From Nectonema munidae (lineage: Eukaryota; Nematomorpha; Nectonematoida; Nectonematidae): a DNA stretch of 64,000 bases. A program made the translations under genes and the position numbers. The notes beneath the pieces are model-generated. The model was not told the origin of the DNA. It did no database searches and saw nothing but the letters and a program-made list of their open reading frames with translations. The stretch lies in NCBI GenBank assembly GCA_030549495.1, contig JAUIRK010000951.1, forward strand, positions 186,001 to 250,000, read 5' to 3'. Positions 45,154-56,700 of this stretch are shown here, one piece after another. Position 1 is the stretch's first letter; every line of letters begins with the position of its first letter.

Positions 45154-48100
45154 TTAGATATTTGAGGGAGGAATGAGTGTTTGGGTTGCAGAGAGTATAG
45201 GTTCGATTGTGGTTATGAGAAGGGAGAGATGTTTGATGAGTAGTGGATGTTGTAGAAGATCATGTAAAGAGGATGGAATATCTTTAAAAAAGAAGCGACT
45301 TTTATCAAGGAGTTGGTGTCGGTGAGAATCAAAAATTGGACAATAAAGGAGAATATGTGTAGGTGTTTCAATGTACGAACAGCTGAAACGACAGAAAGGG
45401 TTTGAGTGAAGTTTGAATTTGAAGAAGTATGCATTACAAGGGCAATGGGATGAGAGCCAGCGAATGATGTTCCGAGGGAGTGAGTGAAAGTGTTTCTTTA
45501 AAATGAGTTGTGATAATGGCATAGATGTCAGAGGTGATGTGATGGTTGAGTCGATAGATTGTTGCCACTGCAGTAGTGTAGAGTTGGTTATAGTATTTGT
45601 AAAAGTGGAGATGGGTAGAGAAAATAGGGGTAGGATCTGAGAATCGGAGATATTTGATTTTGCGATATAGTCAACAAGGTAATTTTCAAAACAGCTGAAT
45701 GAGCTGGGCACCAGACGATTTTTACTACAAAGTGATTGGATAGGTGAATAAGTTTGCGTGCTAAACTATAAGTTGAGTGTGAGATTTTATTTTCGAGTTT
45801 TAGGTTTTTTATTAAATTTTGCGAGTCTGTGAAAAAAGTTATGTATTTGAAGGAGGTAGAAAAGGAAGTTAGGTTATTAAGGAGTATGTTGCAGGATAGT
45901 AGTACTGCGTGAATTTCAGTTTCGTGTGCAGTGATTTCTGGATCTAGGTTTGTGTGTTGGATAAGAAAAGGGTTTTTTGTGTTTTGTAGGAAGAAAGCGC
46001 ATGCAGCTGAAGAGCGGTGTTGTGATTTAGAACCGTCAGTGAAAATTGAAAGTGAACAGGTATTGTTTGTTGTGCGTTGGTGAGCTATAGAGTTTAGGGC
46101 AAGATATCTATGGTGACAGATGTTTGTGATGTAAGGAGGAGACAAGAAGGGTGGATGAGCTCGATTGGGTGGTTTAATGGTAGTACTTGATAAGATGTTT
46201 TGTTAGGAGCAAACTGAATTAATAAGGAATTGTAATACTGCAGGGATTGGGATGTTTGAGTTGTGTATAGGCTGGTGAAAGGATGTGGTGGGGGTGTAGA
46301 GCAGAAAGTTATAAGGTAATTTTTAAGAAGCGTTTTCTTTAGATTGAGGTGTAGCGGTAGCGTGTTAGTGAATAATTCAAGTTTTGTAGTTGGTGTAGTG
46401 TGATAGGCATTGGTGATAGAAAGAAGACACAGGCGATGAATTTTGCTGAGATGAGTGATGGATGACTGGTGTCTCAACTCTGAGCCCCATGAGAGAACTC
46501 CATATTTGAGGACAGGGAAAATTAGACTTTTATGAATGAATTTTGTGATTTTTGGGGAAAGTCCCCATTTGTAAGAAATTCCGTTTTTAAGAGAGAAAAG
46601 GGTTTTGATTAGTTTTTGTGAGATGCTTTTGAAATGAGTTGAGAATTTTAGATTGGGTTGAAAGGTGAGTCCGAGATATTTTACTTGGTTTTGTGGATCT
46701 AATTTGTCTGTTGTGTTCAGTTGTAAGGGTAAAGGCTTGATTCTTTTGCGTGTAAAGTGGATTAAGTGGGATTTATTAGGGTTAAAGGAAATTTTGAATT
46801 GTTGGGCTTTGAATTGAATTTGTTTTAGTAAAGAAGCAGATTGTTTAAGATTTTCGTTTTGCTCAGAACTAGAAAAGGAGAAAAGAAGATCATCGGAGAA
46901 TCCCTGAAAAAAGTCAGACTTGTTGTTGATAAAGGCAAGAAGTGGATTGATGAGTATTAACCAAAGTAGGTCAGATAAGTTGCCTCCTTGAGGAGTAGAG
47001 AGAGAGAGCTCGCGAATATATGAGTTGTTGTTTTCAGTTAGAATTAGAATGCGATGGTTGAGGTAATTGTGTATGAATTTTATCATGTATGTGGGGTAGG
47101 TGTTATCTATGAGATTATTAATAATAGCTGGGTTCCAGGCAGTGTTAAAAGCATTTTCAATATCTAGGAATAAAGTTGAGGCTATTTTATGATTCTTTAG
47201 TGCGGACTCGAGGAAGAGCGTGAGGCGAGAAAGTGCTAGTTCTGAGCTTTTGTTGGGAAGATAAGCAAATTGATTAGCGTGAATGAGGCCATTTTTTAAG
47301 CTATAATGTAACAGTCTCTTCCTCAGAATTTTCTCTAAGATTTTGCCTATTGTCGGTAAAAGAGATATGGGGCGCCAGTTTTTTATGTTATTGAGATCTC
47401 GATTTGGTTTAGGAATTAGGATTAATTTGCTAATTTTCCAGATATTTGGAAAATAGCTTAGTCTTAAGCAACTGTTGAATAATTGAAGTATGTGGGGATA
47501 AATAATATGGTATGCTTTGCGAACGTGTTTCATGGATATGTGGTCGTAACTGCAAGCTAGTTTGGGTTTAAAGGAGTTTACGGCATTGTTGAGTTCTGTG
47601 ATAGTGATTCGTGGAAAATCAAAGGTGTTGGTGTTGCGTAAGTATGCTTGAGTTTTAAGTCTTATGATGGAATTGTGAATGTTGTCGGTTATTAGTGAAT
47701 CAGATGGAAAAAGTGAGGTGAGAAAGGAGGGGTTCAAGTGTGATGTTTCATTGTTGTTTGCTGGGAGTATATGGGGAGGCAATGGAGATGAGGATTTTTT
47801 ATTAGTGATTTTATGAATAGTGCTCCAGGGGTTGGAGGGAGTTTGAGTGGTGAATTTTTTCCAGGCTTGTTTTTAGCTTTATTGATTTCTTTTTTGTACA
47901 GGTTTTTTAGTAGGAAGTAATGTTGAATGTTATCCTGGGTGTTTATTCTTCTTATAAGTTTTGATGAGCGTTTGATTTGGTGTTTTAGGCTGTTCAAGTA
48001 GGGGTTCCAGAAATAGGCGTTTTTGCGTTTCGGAAATGGGTTGTTAGGAGTGGAAGAGATAATAGAAGTTGAAATTGTTTCGTTAAGGAATAATGCTGAT

Positions 48101-48897
48101 TTTTCTAGTTCTGATGTTGTATTGGTTTCCATTTCCGTATTGTAAAGTTTTGATTGTAGGGATTTTAGGAAGGCTGACCAGAAAATGTGTTTGCCAATGG
48201 GGTGTTTGTGTTTGATCTTTTTAAGTGCATTAAGATTGGCTTGGAAAGATATAAAAGAGTGGTCTGAAGCTGAGGGTGTATCACAAATCTTCCAATTTTT
48301 TATAATTTTAAGTGATTCATTTGAGATAATGGTGATGTCGATGTGGGATTGATATATTTTGTCTAGGTGTTTTCTTTGAAAAGTTGGTGATGTGCTAGAA
48401 TCAGCTATAGTGAGGTTATGGGCAGAAAGGAAATTGAGGGTTTGCAAACCACGAAAATTTTGTTTTATATCCCATAAGTATGAACGTGCATTTAGGTCTG
48501 TAGAAATAATGAGGTAAAAACTTTTGTTGATGTAGTTTTTTATTTGGGTTAGTGTATTATCAAAACGATAAGGAATAGGATGTAAAGAAGAGGGTTGTGA
48601 GTAAAGAGAACAGAAGATTAGTGGCGTAGTAGTTGAGTGGATAAGAGTGAAGATGTAGTTAGAGTTGGAGAATTGGTATAATGGTGTATTGAGAATGGAA
48701 GTTTTTATTATGATGCAAGCGGAGTAATCGTCTAAAGGGGGTAGGTGTATGAGTTTGTATTGGTCAAGTAGGTGAGGTATGCGTGTGTAGGGTTCATTGA
48801 TGGATATTACATCGTATTGTTGGGAGAGAATTATATTAATAAGGTTATCCCATGCCGTTTTAGAATGATTTAAGTTGATGTGCAGAAAATTTAACAT
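45154..48897 (-). pseudogene. LINE ORF2: endonuclease, RT, RNase H, zinc knuckle
   Basis: Starts MLNFLHINLNHSK. Endonuclease motifs are INEPYT, STDLNARSYLWD and SASDHSFI. RT (47782-46094 frame) has WKISKLILIPKPN, NWRPISLLPTIGKILEKIL, LDIENAFNTAW, STPQGGNLSDLLW and FSDDLLFSF. RNase H (46145-45588 frame) has IFTDGSK, ETEIHAVLLS and FFTDSQN. The 45711-45154 frame ends RNase H with NYLVDYIAK and adds a C-terminal CRFSC...THILLYCP zinc-binding block. Three frame changes break it, near 47870, 46150 and 45690; the reading is otherwise open. RNase H plus apurinic-type endonuclease places it in the I/R1 assemblage. Confidence 0.9.
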
Positions 48898-49970
48898 GTG
48901 TAATTATCTATAGTTTTAATGTGTTGCGCTAGAATTGAGTTACTGTGATTGATATAAAAACTGCATGTTTTGGATGTTGCAATATGTGGTAATTTACAAT
49001 TGATGCAGGTGATCTTGGTTGAGTCGTTTGAGTGTGTGCAAGATGTTAGTGAATGTCCTCGGTTGCCGCAGTGTGCGCAGTTTGGGGATGAAGCATTACA
49101 TTTTTGTTTCAAGTGGCCGTATTTAAGGCAATTTTCGCATTGTTTAGTTCTGGGTTTAAAAAGATTTAGGGTTAACAGATTATATCCTAGAAAAATTTTT
49201 GGTTGATTGCGGAGATATTTAAATAATTCAGGATTGCTTGGCTCAATTAGTACCGTGTAGGAGAAGGTTCCTTCCTTGCCTAGTTGGGTAGGATTCACTA
49301 ATTTTCCTATACTTTTGAAGTTTTCGTTTTGTTCTTCTAATGTGTCTGTCAGATTATTAATATTAATTTCTTTAGGTATACCTCTTAGAATAAATTTGGG
49401 TATTGGAGTGGGTAAATCACAAACGCTGACGCCGTTTTTTAAGAGAGAGGATTTAGCTGCTGCTTTTTGTTGTGAATTTTTGAATTGAAAGTAGATGGTT
49501 CCTGTATGTGAGGATCTGGTTTTAGTAATAGAGAGGGAGTTATTTTTGGTTTCAAGGCCTTTAATAACATGTTGGCGGTGAATAGCTTTTTCTTTCTGAG
49601 ATATGATATTGTTGGGAGGCGAGATTTTTAGAGTAAGGTTGGGTTCCAAATGCTTTTTGATCAAGGGGGTGTTGGTAGTTTTCATATTGGGTGTAGAATT
49701 TGGGGCTAGTATTGTTTTCTGTTGGGAGGACGATACAGGTAAGGATTTATTACTAGCGTTAGCATAAGATTCTGGTGCTGTTGTTTCTACTATAGGATTT
49801 TCAAAGGTTTTTATGTAATGTAGAGCTATATTGTATTTGAGATCATTGAATATAATTTGGTCACTTGGGGAAAGAGAGGTTTTAGCAATAAAATCATTGA
49901 ATAAATTGTTTAAAGTTTCGGTCGTTTTGTTCAGTTGATCGGATTCCGAGCGTGCCCTTTTGTTGGACAT
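48891..49970 (-). CDS. LINE ORF1, gag-like nucleic-acid-binding protein
   Basis: An intact 359-codon frame. The N-terminus is polar (MSNKRARSESDQLNKTTE). Residues of about 165-265 form an RRM-like region with FILRGIPKEININNL and YTVLIEPSNPELFKYL. Two CCHC knuckles follow, CENCLKYGHLKQKC and CAHCGNRGHSLTSC, with a third cysteine cluster CINCKLPHIATSKTC. The layout matches ORF1 proteins of I, R1 and related LINEs, which bind element RNA (family knowledge). The stop overlaps the ORF2 start as ATGTTAA, so ORF2 could be made by termination-reinitiation, known for the R1-clade element SART1 (inference here). Confidence 0.9.
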   Translation of the reverse strand: MSNKRARSESDQLNKTTETLNNLFNDFIAKTSLSPSDQIIFNDLKYNIALHYIKTFENPIVETTAPESYANASNKSLPVSSSQQKTILAPNSTPNMKTTNTPLIKKHLEPNLTLKISPPNNIISQKEKAIHRQHVIKGLETKNNSLSITKTRSSHTGTIYFQFKNSQQKAAAKSSLLKNGVSVCDLPTPIPKFILRGIPKEININNLTDTLEEQNENFKSIGKLVNPTQLGKEGTFSYTVLIEPSNPELFKYLRNQPKIFLGYNLLTLNLFKPRTKQCENCLKYGHLKQKCNASSPNCAHCGNRGHSLTSCTHSNDSTKITCINCKLPHIATSKTCSFYINHSNSILAQHIKTIDNYTC

Positions 49971-50171
49971 GTTAGTTTTCCTAGAGGTAGTGTGAATGGA
50001 AGATTATTATGTTTGTATACAAATTGATATATTTGTTATGAAATATAATATTAAAGATAAATAATCAAAATTGTCCTGAAATTCTTCTAGAAACAATTTG
50101 AAGCCATTTTATAAAAGTCATTGAATTCAGAGTAGGTAGGTAGGTAGGTAGTGAGATCTCAAAGCACAATC

Positions 50172-50183
50172 CGACTTAAGTCG
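50172..50183 (-). other. 3'-terminal hairpin of the RNase H LINE (copy C)
   Basis: CGAC-TTAA-GTCG, a perfect 12-bp palindrome between the same conserved flanks as the hairpin at 44982-44993. Two stem pairs differ from that copy by compensating changes. Confidence 0.55.
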
Positions 50184-50303
50184 ATATGCTTGCAGTGCTG
50201 TGTTGCTTGGGAATATAGGAAAAAGTGGGTTTAATGATCTAAAATAAACAATGAAAACAAGTGTAGATATAAAAGCTAAAAAAAAAAAAAAAAAAAAAAA
50301 TGA

Positions 50304-53300
50304 CTAATTGGGTGAATGGATGGGCAAGACAATAAGTTTAGGTTCAATTACATTAATCAATTTATTAAGTTTGATGAGAAGGGATGGATAATAGATTAGG
50401 TCAGTTAGGGAGATAGGAAAACGTCCAAGAGTGCGCATTGTCGAGTTAATGAAATTTTCGCAGATTGTGTGGGTGTATTGACATGTAAAAATAATGTGGT
50501 AGGGTGACTCTGAAAATTCATGACATAAACGACATAAGCTATCGTTAGAAATTTTTCGTTGAAGTAAGTATTCTTTGCAAGATACATGACCTGACAGCCA
50601 TCTAATAAGAGGTCGGGTTATTTTGAAATTGCTTTGGCTCCATGTATATTGAATTGCTTGTACATTTGAGAATGAATTGGTTAAACGCGACTTTGAAGAA
50701 ATACTTTCCCTGTTCCAGATTTTATAAACGTGGTCAATAAAAACCAAGTTGAAAACTTTGAAGTGGGTGGAAAGGGACAAGACGGGTGAGAGATGACTTG
50801 CTTGCTTGGCTAAGATGTCGACATAGTGGTTTTCGTAGATATCAGTGTGGGATGGGCACCAATTAAAGCTTAAAGAGAATTTGTTAGATAAAAGGAGGAG
50901 TTTCGGATAAATGAGAGATATAAAGTAGGGAATTCGGGAAGTCAGGTTGAGATGATGAATAGTGTTACGAGAATCAGTAAAAAAGCTTAAATGTTTGAAA
51001 GAAGAAAAAGACTGGATATTGGAAAGAAGATGGTTACAAGCGAGAGGATAGCAATTGATTCAGCTTCTGATGTGGAGAGTAAGGAATCAATTGGAGCTTG
51101 GAATTTGAAGAAAGGAGAAATTGAGAAAGGCTTAAAAAGGCCCATGCTATTGAGCAATGTTTTGAAGACTTCGAAGCATCGGAAAAGATACGCAAAATAT
51201 GAGGGCTAATGCGAGATGTCAAAATAGACGATTTTGCTAAACTGTTATTACGACAAATATTTAGAGAGTATGGAAGGGGTGATGAGGGATGCTTTAAAGT
51301 TATAGATGGCAAATTACGATGAACAAGGTGAACTTTCAAGTTAGGAGCAAAAGAGGAAAGTAGTGAGTTAAAGAAACTGAAGGAAGGCGTGATGTCAGAA
51401 AAATCGTGAGAAGTTAAGAGTGGAGGATTGCAAGATTTATACATGAAAATAAATCTCTTTAGTAAAATCTTTTTTAGTTGAAGATGGAGAGGAGGAATAT
51501 CTAGCATAATTTCAAGTAAGCTAGTAGAGGTAGAGCGGAATGCCTTGGATATAGAGAGGAGACATAGCCTATGAATTTTAGAAAGTAGATGGAGCGAAGA
51601 TGAATGAAGAAGAGCTAAGCCCCAGGAGAGAATACCGTATTGGATGATAGGAAGGACAATGCCGGTGTATATAAAACGAGAGTGAGAGACAGACAAGCCC
51701 CATTTGTAAGCAACGACTTTTTTGTGGAAAAAATTATGAAGCTTAGCTTTTTGTATAAACTTTTGAAGTATTCCGTCCAACGTAAGTTGGATTGGAAAGT
51801 GAGCCCGAGATATTTAACAGATGATGAGGGTGTTATATAGGTCGAGTTTAAAGTGACACCAAGATTTGAAATTGATTTTCGAGTGAAATGGATCAACGAC
51901 GTTTTAGATGGATTAAAGGAGATCTTGAATGAGTTAGAAAATTTCACTAGAGATTTAAAAAAGGCTGAAATTCTATAAAGATTCTTAATAAGTGAGTCAC
52001 TTGAGAAGGAGAAAACAATGTCATCAGAATAACATTGAGCGAATTCTGTATTTGACCTAATAAAGTCGAGGATTGGATTGATTAGGACAATCCAGAGAAT
52101 ATCCGAGAGGCAACCACCTTGTGGTGTAGATAGAGAGAGAGAATGAACAGCAGATAAGAATTTATATTTGAAGATGAGTTGTCTGTTTGAGAGGTAACTA
52201 GATATTAATTTTATAAGGTATTTGGGGTAGGCTTTAGATAATAGATTGGAAAGAATAGCAGGATGCCAAGCATTATTAAACGCATTGGATATGTCTAGGA
52301 AAATAGAAGAGCATATTTTTTTCTCTTGATTTGATTTTTCAATGTAAGTGGAGAAGTTTGAAAGAGCGGATTCGGTATTTCTGAACGGTAGGTAAGCACA
52401 TTGAAGATTATTAATGAGATTGTGGGAGTGAATTTGATATATAAGTCGACGTCTAATAATTTTTTCAAAAATTTTACCTAAGGCTGGAAGAATAGTGATG
52501 GGGCGCCAGTTGGAAGAAATGTTTAGATCTTTATGTGGTTTCGGAATAAAAATGAGACGACCTATTTTCCAAATGGAAGGAAAGTGAGAAAGAGATAGAA
52601 TAGAATTGAAGACTAAGATAAGGTGTTTGATGAAGAGATGAAATGATCTTTGAATATGTAAGGGAGTAATCAGATCAAAACTAGAAGAAGATCTAGAGTT
52701 AAGATTGTCGATAGTTTGGGTTATTTCCTTGATGGTGATCTCAGGGAATGAGGAATTCTGAATTTTAGAAAGTGAAAAGGCCACCTTAGCTCGCAGTAAT
52801 GAGTGATTCACGTCATCAAAAGTAGGTGAATCATGAGGGAAAAAGAAGTAAGAAAAGAAGGATTGTGATAGATTTTGTTCGGGAGGAAAGAAGAATTGAT
52901 GAAAGGAAGATCAGCTTGCTTTTTCTTATTGGATAATGCGTTGATAATTTTCCAAGGATTTTTGCTTGCTTGAGAGGTGTATTTGATCCAAGAGTCTCTT
53001 TTCTCTTGCCTGATTGCAGATTTGAAATCAGCTATACAACTTTGATATTTTAAAAGAGAAGGCGTGGTTCTTTGCTTTCTAAAACTTTTGAGAGCTTGAC
53101 GTGCGGCTGACTTCAGGCGAGAAAGATTTGAATTCCAGAAGAAAGCATTTTTCCTAGCAAACACACGATTTTTGGGAGTTGAAGAAGAAATGCTTTCAGA
53201 AATCGTATTGTTTAACTGAAGAGAGAATTCTTCTAACTCTAAAGTAGAAGATAGAGAACGGTGGGCAGAAGGAAGATTCTTTTTAAGGGATTTGAGAAAT

Positions 53301-54043
53301 GTTAGCCAATGGAGATGGTTATTTGTTGAAACGTATGTCGAACAGCTAGAGGTTGAGGTATCAATTTGAAAAGTGATAAAATGATGGTCAGAAGCTGATG
53401 GGTTGTCGGATATAGACCAGTTCAGGATATGGCTGAGAGAAAACTTTGAGGTTAGAGTTAGATCAATGTGGGACGAAACAGGAGAATTTCTAACTGATTT
53501 AAAGAAAGTTGGTTCCTTGGATTTGTCGGCTAGAAAGAGTTCGTTTGAGGAAAGAAAAGATAACAGGACATTGCCTCTTGTATTTGCAGCGTAGTCCCAG
53601 AGTAGAGATCGTGCATTGGAGTCAGTACAGATGATCAAGTGAAACTGATTTGAAAAATTATAAGAAATAAATGCTTTTGCATTACGGAGAGAAGTAGAGA
53701 ATGATTCAGGGATAACGGTTGAATTAGAAGGAGAGCAATACAAGGAGCAGAAGAGGATTGGAGTTGGCTTCGAATGAACAAATGTGAAGAAATAACTCGT
53801 TGCGGAGAAAGATGGTAGAGGAGTGTGTGAAAGAGAGGATTTTATAACTATGCATGCTGAATAGAAAGAGATAGGATTTCCAAAAAGAACTGAGTAACCA
53901 CTAGGGATGTTAGGAAAAGACGAATTGATGACATAAGGTTCATTGATAGAAAGAATATCATAAAAGTTACTGTATAGAATGTTTAACAGGTTGGACGATG
54001 CAATTGAGGAATGATTCAAATTTATATGAAGAAAGTTCAACAT
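50304..54043 (-). pseudogene. LINE ORF2 of the sister copy
   Basis: Endonuclease frame 54043-52808: INEPYVINSS, TDSNARSLLWDYA, SASDHHFITF. RT frame 52811-51615: WKIGRLIFIPKPHKDL, NWRPITILPALGKIFEKII, FLDISNAFNNAWHP, STPQGGCLSDILW and YSDDIVFSF. The 51780-51034 frame resumes with YKWGLSVSHSRFIYTG and reaches RNase H (IFSDASKSS). The next RNase H parts (SEAESIAIL, FFTDSRNTIHHL, WCPSHTDIYENHYVDILAK) are in broken frames at 51040-50800. The C-terminal CRLCHEFSESPYHIIFTC block is in 50780-50304. About four frame changes, near 52850, 51715, 51040 and 50790, break it. Otherwise it is well preserved. Confidence 0.85.
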
Positions 54044-54060
54044 TTAAGAGAGTTAAGAGA

Positions 54061-54911
54061 GTTTGTAGGAGAAAAGGATGAAGATAATAAATCAATGGTT
54101 ATTTAAAGCTTTTTTTCTTCTCTCTCTATGTCTTTCTTTAAAAGGTATGAAAATTAAATTGATTTGACCTATTTTGTAGGTTTCTCTTCTTCGTAATTTT
54201 CTTCATTTATCTTTGTTAAAAATAGATAAAAAATTATCCACTATCCCTCAATCAATATGTGACTGTATATTCTTAAAAACTCTTAGAATTAAGAGTTGAC
54301 AATGATTTTATTTGGAGGTCTTGGCGACCCTATTTGGGGTCGTGAACCCGCGGTTGGAAACCCCTGAATTCAAAAAAGGTTCCGAAAATAGTGAAGAAAA
54401 AATGATTTTCTGCTGTAGGGGGTACGTCAAATTAGTTTTCAAAAAACTTATCTAAAATTTTTTAGTTTTTGTTGAAGCTCTATAACTTTTTCTGATAGAC
54501 TTTTTTTCCTTAAATGTTATTATAAAAGGCAAATCATTGCAAAATGTTAAAAGTTATTTTATTTTTTGTAGCTTGTATCAATTTAGCTTTTAAACTATTT
54601 TTGAATGATGCTGAGTAAAATGAAATAATGCAGTCTTAATTTTTTGTTTGCACAATTATAACTTAATTTTATACCCTTGCCCCTGAATCAATCACATTTT
54701 TTCATATAAACATCGCAGGGTGTCCAGTAGACTCTTTGCCTTTAGACTAAATTCACTCATAAAACTATCTAACCTTCAGTTATTTGTTTTCTCTATGAAT
54801 CAAATATCCTTTCATCAATTCCTGTAATAGATCAATTCCTGGTAGATTGCTTCATTTTTCAATGAAAAGCCTATTCCACCCCCTAACAATTTTGGATTTT
54901 TTTAAACTAGT
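54061..54911. other. Unassigned, with one MITE-like scrap
   Basis: At about 54317-54365 the sequence TTGGCGACC followed by GGGGTCGTGAACCCGCGGTT and GGAAACCCCTG resembles the GGTTGGGAACCACTG end of hAT MITEs. No partner end or gene is seen. Confidence 0.4.
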
Positions 54912-55151
54912 CTATATTCTGCAAACTTAATTAAAATATTTTCGCTAGAAGTATAGTATTTAAATTCACTAATTTTGTAAAAAAATATAAAGTAGTCCTA
55001 TAAATTTAGGACTTTAGGTATGCCCTGAATACACTCTATTTTAAAGGATTGCTTGAATATTTGGTCTCCCGTAGTATTTCCAGACCACTAATTTTGAAAA
55101 TTGCAACAAAAAAATTTCACCCCCCAATAATTTTGAGGATGTGCGCCCCTG
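54912..55151 (+). repeat. Interspersed repeat, copy 2 (partner at 391-639)
   Basis: Direct-orientation copy of 391-639, differing by scattered substitutions and short homopolymer indels, and ending with the same GTGCGCCCCTG. Confidence 0.75.
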
Positions 55152-55199
55152 AACTGAAGCACAACATTTGTTAATGGTGGTTTCTTTCACATTGTTCAA

Positions 55200-56060
55200 A
55201 TCTCTTTAGATCCAATGAATTGAATTAGAGATAGAAATTTGTCGACAAAGTGTTGTGGTTGAGCTTAAATTGTCCGTTTTAGTGAGAAGCAAAGTTATCA
55301 TATTAAAGTGCTTTAAATGATCTAATAACACCTTGATCAAGTCGTTGAATTACAGATGTAGTGTTGGGCGGTAAAAACTTGAGAGTAACTTTGCTGAGTC
55401 CTATATCTTGTGTGTAAGATGCAGCATATCAAGAAACATTAATATTTTACGCCGTTGAAGTTTCATTTTATCGTTTACTGTGCGTATCCAGCCTAAAATA
55501 AACTTACCGTCATCCAAGTCATTTTATTTACGTAGTAGGTGACAGTTAAGTTAGTTGTATCAACATTTTTTAAGCAACGTGCGTTAATTGCTTTACTTAA
55601 AAATAAAAAAGGCTTTGAACTAAAGCATTCAAAATAAAATTGTATTTACCTATCACTAACGGCTTAAGTTTTTTTCCGGTTGAACTGCATGCCAACATGA
55701 CAGACAGTCTTTCTTTTGCTTTTTTCCACCTCTATCGCACATATACTCATTTTTAACGTAGTGAGTTTTGTCTGGTAAAGCACGAAAAAATAAATCGGTC
55801 TCACCACAGTTGAAGATGTGAGCTAGTAAATCTTTTACTACCGTATCTGTAATTTCAGTACTAGTTTCTCCTGCATTAACAGAATAACGAATATGCCATC
55901 TTTCCAACCATCGATTTGATGCGTTTAACTTATTTAGTTTCATTTGATTTGCTAATGAGAGTGTTTTTACTTGAATAATCGGTCCAGAGATTCGTATTTT
56001 CTTTGTGCGAGATTTGTGTTTATTTCATGCTTTTCTAGATATACCTTTTTTACATCCATG
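55200..56060 (-). pseudogene. pogo/Tigger-like transposase relic
   Basis: On the minus strand the 55943-55656 frame reads ASNRWLERWHIRYSV, then IFNCGETDLFFRALPDKT, where family members have NADETGLF; the catalytic aspartate is replaced by glycine here. GGKKQKKD follows. At about 55380 to 55315 another frame gives FLPPNTTSVIQRLDQGVIR, the third catalytic aspartate block. The part between these blocks is decayed, and no TIR pair was found. It is a different subgroup from the element at 32523-34129. Confidence 0.75.
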
Positions 56061-56194
56061 AGTTTGTTCGTGTATAACACACACACATACACATCGACAA
56101 ATTATATAAAAGATATTAAAAAAACTAACGAAAATTACAATGAAGAAAAAATGGAATTTTTTTAAAATATAAATAGTGATATCTAGCATAACGC

Positions 56195-56700
56195 GAGCAT
56201 CTGAAAGTGAATTAATATCTTCAACAAATCAACCAACCTTCTACAAGAACATAAGTTTTTATCACTTGATGACTTCTTATAAAAAATTATTAATAGTAGA
56301 CTTACAGGAAAAGTTTTCTAAATTTAAAAATTTTTAACTTAATTTAATATATTTTTCCATGCAATAAGTATAATGTTCTCTTAAGATTAAAAATTTTAGT
56401 CCCTATATCTTATTTTAAATCTTTTTAATTGAATAGTATATGTTTTATTTTCCTATTTCTATTTTTCAAATATTTTGTCTAAAAAGTAACCATGAAACGC
56501 AATAATAGTTACCTTAAATTATTAACCATCTTCGATTTAATGATAACATTTTTTTTGCTATACAGTGTATTTGTTAAAATTTACCAATCAACACATAAAT
56601 ACATTTTATTTGATTATAAAAATATTGAAACTTAATATTTTAAAATATGAATGCTCAATTTTGTTAATAACGAATAAATGGTTTTATTTAGCTAGGTTGC
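56195..56700 (+). repeat. Unclassified repeat, copy 2 (partner at 31680-32250)
   Basis: Diverged direct copy of 31680-32250. Shared blocks include ATCACTTGATGACTTCTTAT, AAAAGTTTTCTAAAT, TTTTCCTATTTCTAT and AATAAATGGTTTTATTTA. Confidence 0.5.

Larger units (their letters stand above)
44941..50050 (-). mobile_element. RNase H-bearing LINE (I/R1 group), nearly complete
   Basis: Minus-strand two-ORF LINE of about 5.1 kb. An intact gag-like ORF1 (49970-48891) overlaps ORF2 (48897-45154), which is broken by three frame changes. A 3' UTR of about 190 bp follows. The 3' end is a (TACC)n tail, seen on the plus strand as GGTA repeats at 44941-44960. A sister copy lies immediately upstream in the same orientation. 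The intact ORF1 and few lesions mark this as one of the younger elements in the window. Confidence 0.9.
50132..54060 (-). mobile_element. RNase H-bearing LINE (I/R1 group), sister copy lacking ORF1
   Basis: Same family as 44941-50050, with the same ORF2 start MLNFLHINLNHS and the same 3' region ending in GGTA repeats (plus strand, 50133-50150). An additional poly(A) run (plus strand, 50280-50300) lies between the coding end and the hairpin. The 5' boundary falls just before ORF2, so ORF1 is missing: a 5'-truncated insertion. Confidence 0.85.

Noticed and set aside
44941-50150. The two GGTA repeats as a pair of terminal repeats of one large element
   Set aside because: Each repeat is the 3' tail of its own LINE copy, shown by the separate ORF2 and hairpin upstream of each.
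51640-51840. Short plus-strand frames within the RNase H LINEs (also 48970-49206, 49276-49488, 53403-53594)
   Set aside because: All lie opposite the strongly supported LINE ORFs and show no independent motif.
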